A DNA stretch of 64,000 nt, taken from the NCBI RefSeq assembly GCF_002105195.1, contig NZ_MUHU01000014.1, forward strand, positions 62,001-126,000. Reading direction: 5' to 3'. The DNA is from Derxia lacustris (GTDB taxonomy: Bacteria > Pseudomonadota > Gammaproteobacteria > Burkholderiales > Burkholderiaceae_E). Position numbers and translations under genes: made by a program. Positions 29,574-38,915 of this stretch are shown piece by piece (position 1 is the stretch's first letter; each line of letters starts with the position of its first letter). The notes below the pieces were generated by a model that had not been told where the DNA came from, searched no databases, and saw nothing but the letters and a program-made list of their open reading frames with translations.

Positions 29574-30359
29574 ATGAACGGAATCCTCGAACGCACCCTC
29601 GCCATCCTCGAACTGCTGGCCGCCCATCCCGAAGGCCTGGCGCTGGCGGCGCTCGCCGACCGGCTCGACATCCCGCGCAGCGCCGTGCACCGGCTGCTGG
29701 GCGACCTCGCGCGGCTCGGCTATGTGCGCCAGCTGCGCGACTTTGGCGACTACGCGCTGACGACGCGGCTGGTGGCGCTGGGGCTCAACTTTCTCTACTC
29801 GTCGGGCATCGTCGACATCGCCCAGCCGGCGCTCGACCGGCTCGCCGAGCTGTCGGGCGAACTGGTGCGGCTCGCCGTGCTCGACGGCGAACGACTCACC
29901 TTCGTGGCGCGCGCCCAGGGCGCCCGCAAGGGCCTGCGCTACGACCCCGACATGGGCATGGACGCGCGCCTGTCCTGCACCGCCACCGGCCAGGCCTGGC
30001 TGCTCACGCTCGACGACGAGACCGCGCTGCAAGCGGTTGCGCGCCAGGGCTTCGGCAAGCCCGAGGACTACGGCCCGGCCGCGCCCACCACCGTCGGCGC
30101 GCTGCTCGCGGCGCTGCGGCTGGCGCGCGAACGCGGCTGGGCCGGCGTCAGCGAATCGGCCGCGCCCGGCATGGCCGCGCTCGCCGCGCCGATCCGCACT
30201 GCCGGCGAGCCGGCCATCGGCGCGGTGGTCATCGCCGGCCCGGCGCTGCGCATGACGCCCGAGCGCATGGCCGCGCTCGCGCCCGATCTGCTCGCGGTGG
30301 CGGCCGAACTGGCCGTCGCCAGCGGCGCCTCGCGCCTGTTCCACAAACCGCCCGCCTGA
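29574..30359 (+). CDS. IclR-family transcriptional regulator (paralogue of 4193)
   Basis: A 261-residue IclR protein with winged helix LALAALADRLDIPRSAVHRLLGDLARLGYVRQ at about 18-50 and an effector domain containing GLRYDPDMGMD and the CTATGQAW segment. It is colinear with the regulator at 4193. The ATG at 29574 (MNGILERTLAILELL) gives the usual IclR opening; the frame is open further but non-conserved. It is followed after 21 bases by an FAD dehydrogenase whose paralogue follows the other IclR gene, so the regulator-enzyme module appears duplicated. Confidence 0.87.
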   Translation: MNGILERTLAILELLAAHPEGLALAALADRLDIPRSAVHRLLGDLARLGYVRQLRDFGDYALTTRLVALGLNFLYSSGIVDIAQPALDRLAELSGELVRLAVLDGERLTFVARAQGARKGLRYDPDMGMDARLSCTATGQAWLLTLDDETALQAVARQGFGKPEDYGPAAPTTVGALLAALRLARERGWAGVSESAAPGMAALAAPIRTAGEPAIGAVVIAGPALRMTPERMAALAPDLLAVAAELAVASGASRLFHKPPA

Positions 30360-30380
30360 TTGGCCTGAAGGAGAACCGCC

Positions 30381-32123
30381 ATGCCCCTCGTCTGTGACCT
30401 GCTCGTCGTCGGCTCGGGGGCCGGCGGGCTCTCGGCGGCCGTGACCGCCGCCGCGCTCGGCCTGAAGGTGATCGTGGTCGAGAAGGAGCCGCAGTTCGGC
30501 GGCACCACGGCATGGTCGGGCGGCTGGATGTGGATTCCGCGCAATCCGCTCGCGCGCGACGCCGGCATCGATGAAGATCCGGCGGTGCCGCTGGCCTATC
30601 TGCGGCATGAACTCGGCGCGCATTTCGATGAAGCGAAGGTGCACGCCTTTCTCGCCGCCGGCCCGGCGATGGTCGAGTTCTTCCGCCGCCGCACCCGGGT
30701 GCAATTCATCGACGGCAATCGCATGCCCGACTTCCACGGCCATACGCCGGGCGCGGCGACCGGCGGCCGCTCGGTCTGCGCCGCGCCCTTCGACGGCCGC
30801 GAGCTGGGCGCGCGCATCCATCAGCTCAAGCCGCCGCTCGACCTCACCACGCTCTGGGGCATGGGCATCGCGTCGGGCGCCGATCTGCGGCACTTCTTCC
30901 AGTCGCAGCGCTCGCTCAAGTCGCTGGCCTACGTGACCCGGCGCGTGCTGCGCCATCTGAAGGATGTGGCGCTGCACGGGCGCGGGCTGCATCTGGTCAA
31001 CGGCAATGCGCTGGTCGCGCGGCTCGCGCAATCGGCCTTCGATCTGGGCGTGGAGCTGCGGCTGGCCAGCCCGGTGCTGCGGCTGACCACGGCCGACGCG
31101 GCCGTGACCGGCGCCGTCGTCGACAGCCCGCGCGGCCCGGTCGAGATCCGCGCCCGGCGCGGCGTGGTGCTGGCCTGCGGCGGCTTTCCGCGCGATCCGC
31201 GCCGGCTGCGCGAGCTGCTGCCCGGCGACGGCCGGCACTGGTCGGCCGCGCCGCCAAGCAATACCGGCGACGGCCTGCGCCTTGGCGAAGCGGCCGGCGG
31301 CGCAGTCGCGCGCGATCTGGCCCAGCCGATGGCCTGGGCGCCGGTGTCGCTGGTGCCGCGCGGCGACGGCAGCGCCGGCCATTTCCCGCATCTGATCGAG
31401 CGCACCAAGCCCGGGCTGATCGCCGTCACCGCGCAGGGCCGGCGCTTCGTCAACGAGGCCGACTCCTATTACGACTTCATGCTCGGCCTGATGCGCGCGC
31501 TGCCGGCCGGCGCACCGGCCGAGGCCTGGCTCATCTGCGACCGGCGCTTTCTGCGCCGCTGGGGCCTGGGCGCGGTCAAGCCGGCGCCGATGCCGGTCGG
31601 CGCCCATCTGCGCAGCGGCTATCTGAAAACCGGCGCCACGCTCGACGCACTCGCGCGCGCCTGCGGCATCGATCCGGCCGGCCTCGCAGCCACCGTGGCC
31701 GACTACAACCGCCATGCGCGCGCCGGCAGCGATCCGGCCTACGAGCGCGGCAACACGCCCTACAACCGCGCCGGCGGCGATCCCGAGCAGGCGCCCAATC
31801 CCTGCGTCGCGCCGCTGGAAACCGGCCCGTACTACGCGGTGAAGGTCGTCGCCGGCAGCCTCGGCAGCTTTGCCGGCCTGCGCACCGACGCCCAGGCGCG
31901 CGTGCTCGACGGTGCCGACCAGCCCATTGCCGGCCTCTATGCCAGCGGCAACGACGCCGCCAGCGTGATGGGCGGGCGCTATCCCTCGGGCGGCATCACG
32001 CTCGGCCCCGCGATGACCTTTGGCTGGCTCGCGGCCCACCATGCGGCCGGCATCGCCGCCCTGCCCGATCCGGCCGTCGCCAACCCGGCCGCCGCCGCCC
32101 GCAGCGAGCCCAGCCCGGCCTGA
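30381..32123 (+). CDS. FAD-dependent dehydrogenase (paralogue of 6591)
   Basis: A 580-residue flavoprotein with VVGSGAGGLSAAV (G11-x-G13-x2-G16), VVEKEPQFGGTTAWSGGWMW, a conserved FRRRTRVQFIDGNRMPDFHG region and the FAD contact GLYASGNDAASVMGGRYPSGG. It aligns end to end with the enzyme at 6591. AAGGAG precedes the ATG by seven bases. No signal peptide, so cytoplasmic. Substrate unknown; the surrounding AroE-like, shikimate-type transporter and QuiC genes point to a cyclohexane carboxylic acid rather than a steroid. Confidence 0.85.
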   Translation: MPLVCDLLVVGSGAGGLSAAVTAAALGLKVIVVEKEPQFGGTTAWSGGWMWIPRNPLARDAGIDEDPAVPLAYLRHELGAHFDEAKVHAFLAAGPAMVEFFRRRTRVQFIDGNRMPDFHGHTPGAATGGRSVCAAPFDGRELGARIHQLKPPLDLTTLWGMGIASGADLRHFFQSQRSLKSLAYVTRRVLRHLKDVALHGRGLHLVNGNALVARLAQSAFDLGVELRLASPVLRLTTADAAVTGAVVDSPRGPVEIRARRGVVLACGGFPRDPRRLRELLPGDGRHWSAAPPSNTGDGLRLGEAAGGAVARDLAQPMAWAPVSLVPRGDGSAGHFPHLIERTKPGLIAVTAQGRRFVNEADSYYDFMLGLMRALPAGAPAEAWLICDRRFLRRWGLGAVKPAPMPVGAHLRSGYLKTGATLDALARACGIDPAGLAATVADYNRHARAGSDPAYERGNTPYNRAGGDPEQAPNPCVAPLETGPYYAVKVVAGSLGSFAGLRTDAQARVLDGADQPIAGLYASGNDAASVMGGRYPSGGITLGPAMTFGWLAAHHAAGIAALPDPAVANPAAAARSEPSPA

Positions 32124-32508
32124 AGCGCCCGGCCAAAGCGTGGTTTTTGCCGGCTCAGGGGCGACCCGCGATCCGCGCAATCATCGAACGCAAGCGCGCG
32201 AATATCGCGCACGCCCGATTGCCCGGCTTGCAGTCGCTGCCTAGCCTGCGCTGCCGACGTCGAATTACGGCGTTGCGCCCGGTCAAGGAAGCTCGCTTTG
32301 ACCGACCCGCGCAACGCTCGGCCTTGATCCAAGAGCTTTGCAGTCCGACTCCCGCCCTGTCCGAAACCGGTTTGGCCAGGGTGGTTCCTTCGGATGCCGG
32401 GCTGCAAAAGATTCAGGGAAGCTGGCGGCGCATCAATCAACAAGGTCCGATCGACCGGCCGCAGGGCCGACGAATCGGAGCACGCAAAACCCGGGATTGG
32501 AGACTCAA
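32124..32508. other. 385-base leader region upstream of the MHS transporter
   Basis: No gene is seen. GCGCGA-ATA-TCGCGC (32196-32210) is a 15-bp palindrome that could be an operator. The GC content falls below that of the flanking genes in the second half. Transporter transcription probably starts here. No GGAA-N5-TTCC site is visible in it. Confidence 0.4.
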
Positions 32509-33915
32509 ATGGCAAGCACCACGGAACGCCCGCCGCACGGCGGGCAAGCGAAGAAGGCGACCGCCAGCGGCTGGATCGGCTCGGCGCTCGAGTACTACGA
32601 CTTCTTCATCTACGCGACCGCCGCGTCGCTGATCTTTCCGCAGATCTTCTTCCCGTCGACCGACCCCAAGGTCGCGATCATCGCGTCGCTTGCCACCTAT
32701 GGCGTGGGCTATGTCGCCCGCCCCATCGGCGCCTTCGTGCTCGGTCACTGGGGCGACACCCACGGCCGCAAGCAGGTGCTCATCATGTGCATGTTCCTGA
32801 TGGGCTTCTCGACCATGGCCGTCGGCCTGCTGCCGACCTATGCGCAAGTGGGCTGGCTGGCCCCGGCGCTGCTGGTCGTCATCCGCCTGGTGCAAGGGTT
32901 TGCAGTCGCCGGTGAAATCTCCGGCGCCAGCTCGATGATTCTTGAACACGCGCCGTTTGGCCGCCGTGGCTTCTTCTCGAGCTTTACGCTGCAGGGCGTG
33001 CAGGCCGGCCAGATCCTGGCCGCCGCCGTGTTCCTGCCGATCGCGCACTTTCTGCCGGCCGAGGACTTCAACACCTGGGGCTGGCGCGTGCCCTTCCTGC
33101 TCAGCTTCTTCGTGATCGTCGCGGGCTACATCATCCGTCGCGAAGTCGAGGAAACCCCGGCCTTCGCTGCCGAGGACAAGAAGGGCGCCGTGCCCAAGGC
33201 GCCGGTGGTCGAAGCCTTCCGCAACAGCTGGGCCGACATGCTGCGCGTGGTCTGCATGGCGCTGATGAACGTGATCCCGGTCGTCACCTCGATCTTCGGC
33301 GCGGCCTATGCGGTGCAGCCCGGCTACGGCATCGGCTTCAGCAAGGACATCTATCTGTGGATTCCGGTGCTCGGCAACATCCTGGCCGTGCTGGTGATCC
33401 CGATGGTCGGCAACCTGTCGGACAAGATCGGTCGCCGCCCGCCGATCATCGTCGGCGCGCTGGCCTCGGGCCTGCTGTCCTTCGGCTATCTGTACGCGAT
33501 CAGCATCCACAGCGAGGCGCTGGCCATCGTGATGTCGCTGCTGATGTGGGGCGTGGTCTACCAGGGCTACAACGCGGTGTTCCCGAGCTTCTATCCCGAG
33601 CTGTTCCCGACCCGCACCCGCGTCTCGGCGATGGCCATCTCGCAGAACGTGGGCACCGCGCTGACCGCGATGCTGCCGGCCATCTTCGCCACGGTCGCGC
33701 CGCCCGGAGCCACCGACATCCCGATGATGATCGGCTCGCTCACGCTGCTGATCTGCGCGGTTGCCGCCACCGCCGCCTGGAGCGCCCGCGAAACCTTCCG
33801 CGTGCCGATGAGCGAGCTGGGCAATCCCAATGCCGTGCCGGTCGAGCAGCGCGAGTATCAGCGGACGCGCGAGCGCAGCATCATGGATTCGCGGATGGCG
33901 AAGCGGTCGGTTTGA
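32509..33915 (+). CDS. MHS-family MFS transporter (shikimate/dicarboxylate type)
   Basis: A 468-residue transporter with about 12 membrane helices. The metabolite:H+ symporter branch is indicated by GSALEYYDFFIYATAA at the first helix, GHWGDTHGRKQVL in the loop 2-3 motif, and RLVQGFAVAGEISGASSMI. The family includes ShiA, KgtP and ProP. Codon use is slightly less GC-biased than in neighbours. The ATG at 32509 (MASTTERP) is chosen because the earlier frame is not transporter-like. By context it may import shikimate, quinate or the substrate of the FAD enzymes. Confidence 0.87.
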   Translation: MASTTERPPHGGQAKKATASGWIGSALEYYDFFIYATAASLIFPQIFFPSTDPKVAIIASLATYGVGYVARPIGAFVLGHWGDTHGRKQVLIMCMFLMGFSTMAVGLLPTYAQVGWLAPALLVVIRLVQGFAVAGEISGASSMILEHAPFGRRGFFSSFTLQGVQAGQILAAAVFLPIAHFLPAEDFNTWGWRVPFLLSFFVIVAGYIIRREVEETPAFAAEDKKGAVPKAPVVEAFRNSWADMLRVVCMALMNVIPVVTSIFGAAYAVQPGYGIGFSKDIYLWIPVLGNILAVLVIPMVGNLSDKIGRRPPIIVGALASGLLSFGYLYAISIHSEALAIVMSLLMWGVVYQGYNAVFPSFYPELFPTRTRVSAMAISQNVGTALTAMLPAIFATVAPPGATDIPMMIGSLTLLICAVAATAAWSARETFRVPMSELGNPNAVPVEQREYQRTRERSIMDSRMAKRSV

Positions 33916-33948
33916 CGTGACCTGAGTCCGCCGCCCGGCGGACGAAGC

Positions 33949-33984
33949 AAGAGAGCCCGACGGTAAAACCGGTCGGGCTCTCTT
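33949..33984. terminator. strong hairpin terminator after the transporter
   Basis: AAGAGAGCCCGAC (33949-33961) pairs perfectly with GTCGGGCTCTCTT (33972-33984) around a 10-base loop. It lies 33 bases after the transporter stop and before a convergent gene; the A- and T-rich ends let it work in both directions. Confidence 0.8.
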
Positions 33985-34053
33985 GCATTTGAGGGATGGA
34001 CCTTCGAAGGCGGCTGCACGATCGCAAGCCTGGCCGGCGCGTGCCGGCATGGT

Positions 34054-34973
34054 TCAAGGCACCGGCGCAGGCAGCAACGGAGCGACATCATTGCTGTCGC
34101 GCGTCAGCAGCTGCATCAGCCTGAGGTGGATGAACAGCTTCTCCTTGCCCAGCTGCATCTCGCGCAGCACGCCGATGCCGACCAGATCCTTGAGATGGCG
34201 CGACGCCGCCTGGCGCTGCGCCACCTCCTTCTCGACCAGATTGCCGATGCGGCAATACGGCTGCTCGAAGATCACGTCGACCAGCTCGCGGCTGTAGATC
34301 TTGGGCAGACGACCGCGCGCCGTTTCAGCGGTCTGCTCGGCCAGCCGGCGGATGGCGCCGATCTTGGCCGTGGTCCAGCCCGAGGTGGCCTCCACCGCTT
34401 GCAGCATGAACAGCACCCACGGCTCCCAGTCCTGCCGGCGCGTCACGTCGCCCAGTTGGCCAGCAGCTCGCGCAATTGCCGCTCGCCTTCGGGCGGCGTG
34501 TAGATGATTTCGCCGCTGCGGTCGTTGGCGACCTGGGTGCCCGGCGTGCGGCGGATGTCCATGCCAGCGCCCTTGAGGGTGCGGCAGATTTCCACCGTGG
34601 TGCCGGTGCAGAGCGGCCGCGTCTTGAGCGACTGGAAGCCCTGGTGCAGCGCCTCCTTGGTGGCGTGATCGGCCGTCCCGTCGGCCTGGGCATGCTGGAA
34701 CAGCATGTCGGTGGTGGTGACGATGTTCTCGATCTCGGAGCTGTCCTTGGCTTCCAGCAGCGGGATCGTGTCGATGAGCATCGTCTGATTGGGAATCAGC
34801 TCGGCGGCCTGCTTCAGCTCGGCCAGCGCCGCGCGCGCGGCAATGCAAGCCCGCAGCACCTCCTGCGCGGGCGGCAAGGGCGGAAGCTGGTTGCAGGGGC
34901 GATCAGGCCGCCAGAGAGTCTCGGGGTTGGCATGGGATGCGGGCTCGGGATCGGCGCAGCGAGACCACGTCAT
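34054..34973 (-). pseudogene. Fic-family protein, broken: catalytic core deleted and frame shifted
   Basis: Two reading frames add up to the two ends of a Fic/DOC AMPylator with C-terminal winged helix. The first (34443-34973) carries the N-terminal domain: [40 protein letters not shown] and an end at LLANWAT. The second, in another frame from about 34437 down to 34054, resumes at QDWEPWVLFMLQAVEATSGW and runs through a C-terminal helix-turn-helix. Between LANW and WEPW a normal homologue has about 100 residues including the HPFxxGNGR active site; all of this is missing. The gene therefore cannot transfer AMP. The start is ATG at 34973. Whether the C-terminal winged-helix piece is still made is unknown. 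Confidence 0.82.
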
Positions 34974-35033
34974 GTCGCCGTCTTCTATTTTGGCGACACG
35001 TCATTCGAACATGTCGCCGACGGCGACATGTTC
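34973..35033. promoter_or_regulatory. two inverted repeats at the start of the broken fic gene
   Basis: A 27-bp perfect palindrome at 35007-35033 has arms GAACATGTCGCCG and CGGCGACATGTTC around one base. A second, looser repeat, TGTCGCC (34973-34979) and GGCGACA (34992-34998), overlaps the fic start codon. Both share the TGTCGCC half-site, as expected for the operator of an autoregulated gene. Confidence 0.5.
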
Positions 35034-35044
35034 CGTTCCCGCCC

Positions 35045-35881
35045 TCACCCAATCAACGGCCTTAACCACGCCGCCGTCTGCGCCGCCTTCTGCGTCACCA
35101 GCTCCGGCGCCAGGTGCCGGTACTCGTCGTTGAAGATCTCGATCGCATACGGCCCCGTGAAGCCGATGTCCTTCAGCACGCCGATCAGCTGCTGCATCTC
35201 GAAACTGTGCTGGCCGTCCTGCGGAAAGATGCGCCGATGGCGCGCGCTCTCGATGAGATCGTCGACTTCGCTCAGCGCATCCCAGGCGCCATCCGACAGC
35301 TGCACCATGAAGATGCGGTCGGCGGGAATCTTTCGCAGCGGCTCCAGCGCGTGATGCCGCGCCAGCGTGTGGAAGGAATCGACGATGAGGCCGACGCGCT
35401 CATGGTCGGCGGCGCGCACCGCGTCCCAGGCCAGTTCGTAGTTGTCGACGAAGCCGCCCCAGGACAGCGCCTCGTAGGCGATGCGCGCGCCGATGGCATC
35501 GCCGAGTTCGGCCAGCATGCGCAGCCGCGCGCCCACGGTGGCAATGTCGCGCAGGCCGCGCGCCGAGGCGCCGGACGACACCAGCAGCAGATCGGTGCCG
35601 ACCGCTTCCATCATTCCGAACAGCGAGCGCGCGAGGTCGATCTTGTAATCGACCAGATGCTGCTCGACCGCCTCGATGTTGCGCAGCAGCTGGAAGCCGG
35701 CCACTTGCAGCCCCGAGTCGCGGATCTTGCGCGCCGCGAGCTTGACGCCGCCCGGCTCGCTCATGAGGTCGTTGCCCCAGACCATCACCGACTTGAAGCC
35801 CGCCTCGGCGATGGCCGCGAGCTTGGCATCGAGCGTGCCGCCGAGCGCGACGGTATCGATGCAGACATTGGACGAAATCAT
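35045..35881 (-). CDS. TIM-barrel isomerase/dehydratase, paralogue of the QuiC N-terminal half
   Basis: A 278-residue AP-endonuclease-2-type TIM barrel. Its metal-site strands, IAYEALSWG, VGLIVDSFHTLARH, FMVQLSDG and AIEIFND, match one to one those of the N-terminal domain of the QuiC-like fusion encoded upstream (LAYESLAWG, LGLCLDSFHIL, FFLQLADAP, SLEIFND). It may be a second 3-dehydroshikimate dehydratase or an enzyme on a related polyol. It is the last gene of the porin-quiC-quiA operon, 73 bases after the dehydrogenase. Confidence 0.82.
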   Translation of the reverse strand: MISSNVCIDTVALGGTLDAKLAAIAEAGFKSVMVWGNDLMSEPGGVKLAARKIRDSGLQVAGFQLLRNIEAVEQHLVDYKIDLARSLFGMMEAVGTDLLLVSSGASARGLRDIATVGARLRMLAELGDAIGARIAYEALSWGGFVDNYELAWDAVRAADHERVGLIVDSFHTLARHHALEPLRKIPADRIFMVQLSDGAWDALSEVDDLIESARHRRIFPQDGQHSFEMQQLIGVLKDIGFTGPYAIEIFNDEYRHLAPELVTQKAAQTAAWLRPLIG

Positions 35882-35954
35882 TGCTGGCCCCTGCTGGGTT
35901 GTGCGGTTGGCATGCGCGCCGAAGCCGTCATTGAATCCGCTTGCTGCGGCCCTG

Positions 35955-36821
35955 TCACCGGGCGGCTTGCAGTTCCTCGAAGTGCGCCAGCATGCGGTCG
36001 GCATTCGCCTCCAGCCCGGTGAAATGCTGGAACGCGCCGACCGCCTGGAACACCGCCATGCCGCCACCGCTGACCACCTTGCAGCCGAGCTTGCGCGCGG
36101 TGGCGAGCAACTCGGTTTCGAGCGGGAAGTAGACGATCTCCGAGACCCAGATTTCCGGCCGCAGCAGCGCCGCATCGAGCGGCAGGCCGGGATGGGCGGT
36201 CATGCCGGTGGGCGTGCAATGGATCAGGCCGTCGGTCGCGGCCATTTCCTCGGGCAGCGACGTGCCGCCGATGGCGCGGCCGGCGCCGAAGCGGGCGCAG
36301 AGTTCCTCGGCGAGCCGGGCGGCGCGCGTCGGGTCCATGTCGAAGATGGCGAGCCGGCCGACGCCGAGCGTGAGCGCCGCATGCGCCACCGCCGCGCCCG
36401 CGCCGCCGGCGCCGAGCTGCACCGCGCGGTCGAGCTTGGCGCCGGGCAGGCCGCGCTTGAAGCCTTCGGCGAAGCCCCACCAGTCGGTGTTGTGGCCGAC
36501 GGTGCGGCCGTCCTTGATGACCACGGTATTGACCGCGCCGAGCGCCGCCGCGTCGGGCGACAGCTCGTCGAGATGCGGAATGACCGCCTGCTTGCACGGG
36601 TGCGTGACATTGAGCCCGCCGAAACCCATGAGCTTGGCGGCTTCCAGCAGCTTGGGCAGGTCGGCCGGCGTGAGGCCGAGCTGCTCGATGTCGAGGATGC
36701 GGTACTGGTAGTTCAGGCCCTGGGCCTGGCCTTCGCGCTCGTGCATCGTGGGGCTGAGCGAGCGCTGGATGCCGGCGCCGATGAGGCCGGCGAGAAACTG
36801 GGGACGGTCGCCGATGGGCAT
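35955..36821 (-). CDS. quinate/shikimate dehydrogenase (AroE family)
   Basis: A 288-residue dehydrogenase. The substrate domain has GAGIQRSLSPTMHE, catalytic Lys in NVTHPCKQAV and Asp in HNTDWWGF. The nucleotide motif is LGAGGAGAAVAHAAL, followed by IFDMDPTRA, where the Asp favours NAD over NADP. The HE after SPTM and the THPCKQ motif place it near catabolic quinate/shikimate dehydrogenases rather than housekeeping AroE. It would oxidise quinate to 3-dehydroquinate or shikimate to 3-dehydroshikimate, the substrate of the QuiC-like enzyme 53 bases upstream. GGAG precedes the ATG at 36821. Confidence 0.83.
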   Translation of the reverse strand: MPIGDRPQFLAGLIGAGIQRSLSPTMHEREGQAQGLNYQYRILDIEQLGLTPADLPKLLEAAKLMGFGGLNVTHPCKQAVIPHLDELSPDAAALGAVNTVVIKDGRTVGHNTDWWGFAEGFKRGLPGAKLDRAVQLGAGGAGAAVAHAALTLGVGRLAIFDMDPTRAARLAEELCARFGAGRAIGGTSLPEEMAATDGLIHCTPTGMTAHPGLPLDAALLRPEIWVSEIVYFPLETELLATARKLGCKVVSGGGMAVFQAVGAFQHFTGLEANADRMLAHFEELQAAR

Positions 36822-36874
36822 GGTGAAACTCCGTTCGGTTCGTGGAAGGCGGGAGGGATCGTTGTCGTGCGGGA

Positions 36875-38833
36875 TCAGCGGGCGAGCGGCGCCGAAACCA
36901 GACCGGCCACGTCGCGCGCAAGCGCTGCCATGCGCACCGGCGCGTTCGAGGCGCCGTAGCCGTCGTAGCCGCCGATGCGCTGCACCAGCTCGAAGAAGAA
37001 GCGGCGCTCGAACATCGGCGTGTAGGCGTGCAGGAATTCGCCGCCGGCCGGGTCGCGGTCGTAGAGCACGCGCAGCGCGCGCAGCCGCGCGACAAAGGCC
37101 GCGTCGAGATCGAAGCGCGCGACCAGGTCGTCGTAATAGTTGTCGGGGATGTGGAGGAAGACCAGCCCGCGTTCGCGCGCCGCCGCCACGCTGGCGAAGA
37201 TGTCGGCGCAGTCGAAGGCGAGGTGATGCACGCCCGCGCCGTGCAGCGTGTCGACGCTGCGCGCGATGACGGTGCTGCGGCTTTGCGACACGTTGAGCGC
37301 GATGCGCAGCGTGCGCGCGTCGTTGCTGAGCGCGCGGCTGCGCACCATGCCGTAGGGATCGGTCAGCTCCAGGCTGTCGCCGGGCTCCAGCCCGAGCACC
37401 GCGCGCTGGAACAGCACCGCGCTGTCGAAGTTTTCTATCGGCGCGGCGATGGCCACATGGTCGAGCGTGCCAAGGCCGATGCCCGTGTCGGCGGATGCGG
37501 CGAGCACGAAGTCGGCATCCCAGAAGCCGCGCTGCTCCAGCTCGCTCGACACGAAGTAGAGGATGCTGCCGTCCACGCCGCGCACCGCCGGAATGGTGGT
37601 TTCGTGCGGGCCGACCCGGCCCTCGAAGCGCGGCACATGAAAGCTCTGGGCGCGGTTGACGGCGCGCAGGCCGTCGTCGGTGCGCAGCGCAATCGCGCAG
37701 ATCGACGGGCCATGGCGCTGGAAGAATTCGCTCGCGAACGAGCCCGGCTCGTTGTTCACCACGAGATTGATCTCGCCCTGGCGCCACAGCGTGACGTTCT
37801 TGGAGCGATGCACGCCGGCGCGCTCGAAACCGAGCGCGGCGAAGGCGCGGCACAGCGCGCTCTGGGTGCGGTCGTCGACGGCGAACTCGACGAAGGCCGT
37901 GCCGTCGATGCGCGGCGGCGCCGGCGGCGCAAACAGCTCGACCCGGCTGAAGGCGGCGGCGCGCGCGGCGCTGGCCGGCGCTTGCGGCGCTTCTGCGGCG
38001 ACCGCGGACGGCGCCGGGCGGCGCAGCTTCACCTGCTCCTCCAGCCACAGCAGCGAGCGCATCGCGTCATGCGTGGTGTCGCGGTTCGGCGCCTCGCGGA
38101 ACACGTCGTTGAAGATTTCGAGCGACATCGGCCCGGCATAGCCGGCCGCCAGCACATGGCCGAGGAAGGCCGGCATGTCGAAGCCGCCCTGCCCCGGAAA
38201 GCAGCGGTAATGCCGGCTCCACTGGAGCACGTCCATCGTCATCAGCGGCGCATCGGCCAGTTGCAGAAAGAAGATGCTTTCGCCGGGAATCTCTTCGATG
38301 TGCCGCGGGTCGAGCCCACGCGACAGGATGTGGAAGCTGTCGAGGCAGAGCCCGAGATGCGGATGATCGGCCTGCTGCACCAGGCGCCAGGAATGGCGGT
38401 AGTCCCACACATGGCGGCCCCAGGCGAGGCTTTCATAGGCCAGACGGATGCCGCGCTTGGCGGCGCGCTCGGCCAGTTCATAGAGCTGGCCGGCAATCTG
38501 CGCATCGTCGGTCGAGGCGCTGGCCGAGACGTTGGAGCAGATGAGAATCATGGTCGCGCCCAGCTCGCCCATCAGGTCGAACTTGCGTTCGGCGCGGTCG
38601 AGGTTGCGGCGGAACAGCTTGTCGTCGGCCGCATCCAGGTCGCGGAACGGCTGGTACAGATCGATGGCAAGACCCAGATCGGCGGCGAGCGCCGCAATCC
38701 GACGCGGCGACAGCGCGCTGTGGATCAGATCGTTCTCGAACACTTCAAAGCCGTCGAAGCGCGCGCGCGCGATCGACTCCATCTTGTCTTCGAGCGAGCC
38801 GCTGATCGAAACAGTGGCGATCGACCTGCGCAT
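36875..38833 (-). CDS. quiC: QuiC-type 3-dehydroshikimate dehydratase/HPPD-like fusion
   Basis: A 652-residue two-domain protein. Residues about 1-280 are a TIM barrel with YESLAW, CLDSFHIL, LQLADAP and LEIFND metal strands; about 290-640 are two vicinal-oxygen-chelate modules resembling 4-hydroxyphenylpyruvate dioxygenase, with candidate ligands LDHVAIAAP, GVHHLAFDC and FFFELVQRIGGYDGYG. This fusion is the known layout of QuiC1 in Pseudomonas and relatives, which dehydrates 3-dehydroshikimate to protocatechuate. The C-terminal domain's reaction is unsettled. It lies between a porin and the dehydrogenase in one operon. The ATG at 38833 (MRRSIATVS) is the family start. Confidence 0.87.
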   Translation of the reverse strand: MRRSIATVSISGSLEDKMESIARARFDGFEVFENDLIHSALSPRRIAALAADLGLAIDLYQPFRDLDAADDKLFRRNLDRAERKFDLMGELGATMILICSNVSASASTDDAQIAGQLYELAERAAKRGIRLAYESLAWGRHVWDYRHSWRLVQQADHPHLGLCLDSFHILSRGLDPRHIEEIPGESIFFLQLADAPLMTMDVLQWSRHYRCFPGQGGFDMPAFLGHVLAAGYAGPMSLEIFNDVFREAPNRDTTHDAMRSLLWLEEQVKLRRPAPSAVAAEAPQAPASAARAAAFSRVELFAPPAPPRIDGTAFVEFAVDDRTQSALCRAFAALGFERAGVHRSKNVTLWRQGEINLVVNNEPGSFASEFFQRHGPSICAIALRTDDGLRAVNRAQSFHVPRFEGRVGPHETTIPAVRGVDGSILYFVSSELEQRGFWDADFVLAASADTGIGLGTLDHVAIAAPIENFDSAVLFQRAVLGLEPGDSLELTDPYGMVRSRALSNDARTLRIALNVSQSRSTVIARSVDTLHGAGVHHLAFDCADIFASVAAARERGLVFLHIPDNYYDDLVARFDLDAAFVARLRALRVLYDRDPAGGEFLHAYTPMFERRFFFELVQRIGGYDGYGASNAPVRMAALARDVAGLVSAPLAR

Positions 38834-38915
38834 GCAGCCTCCGGAATCGGTGTGGGTCATGGGTGGGCAAAAAGCCGCGCCGGCCATCGTGGGAGCCGGC
38901 GCGGAAAGCAAATGC

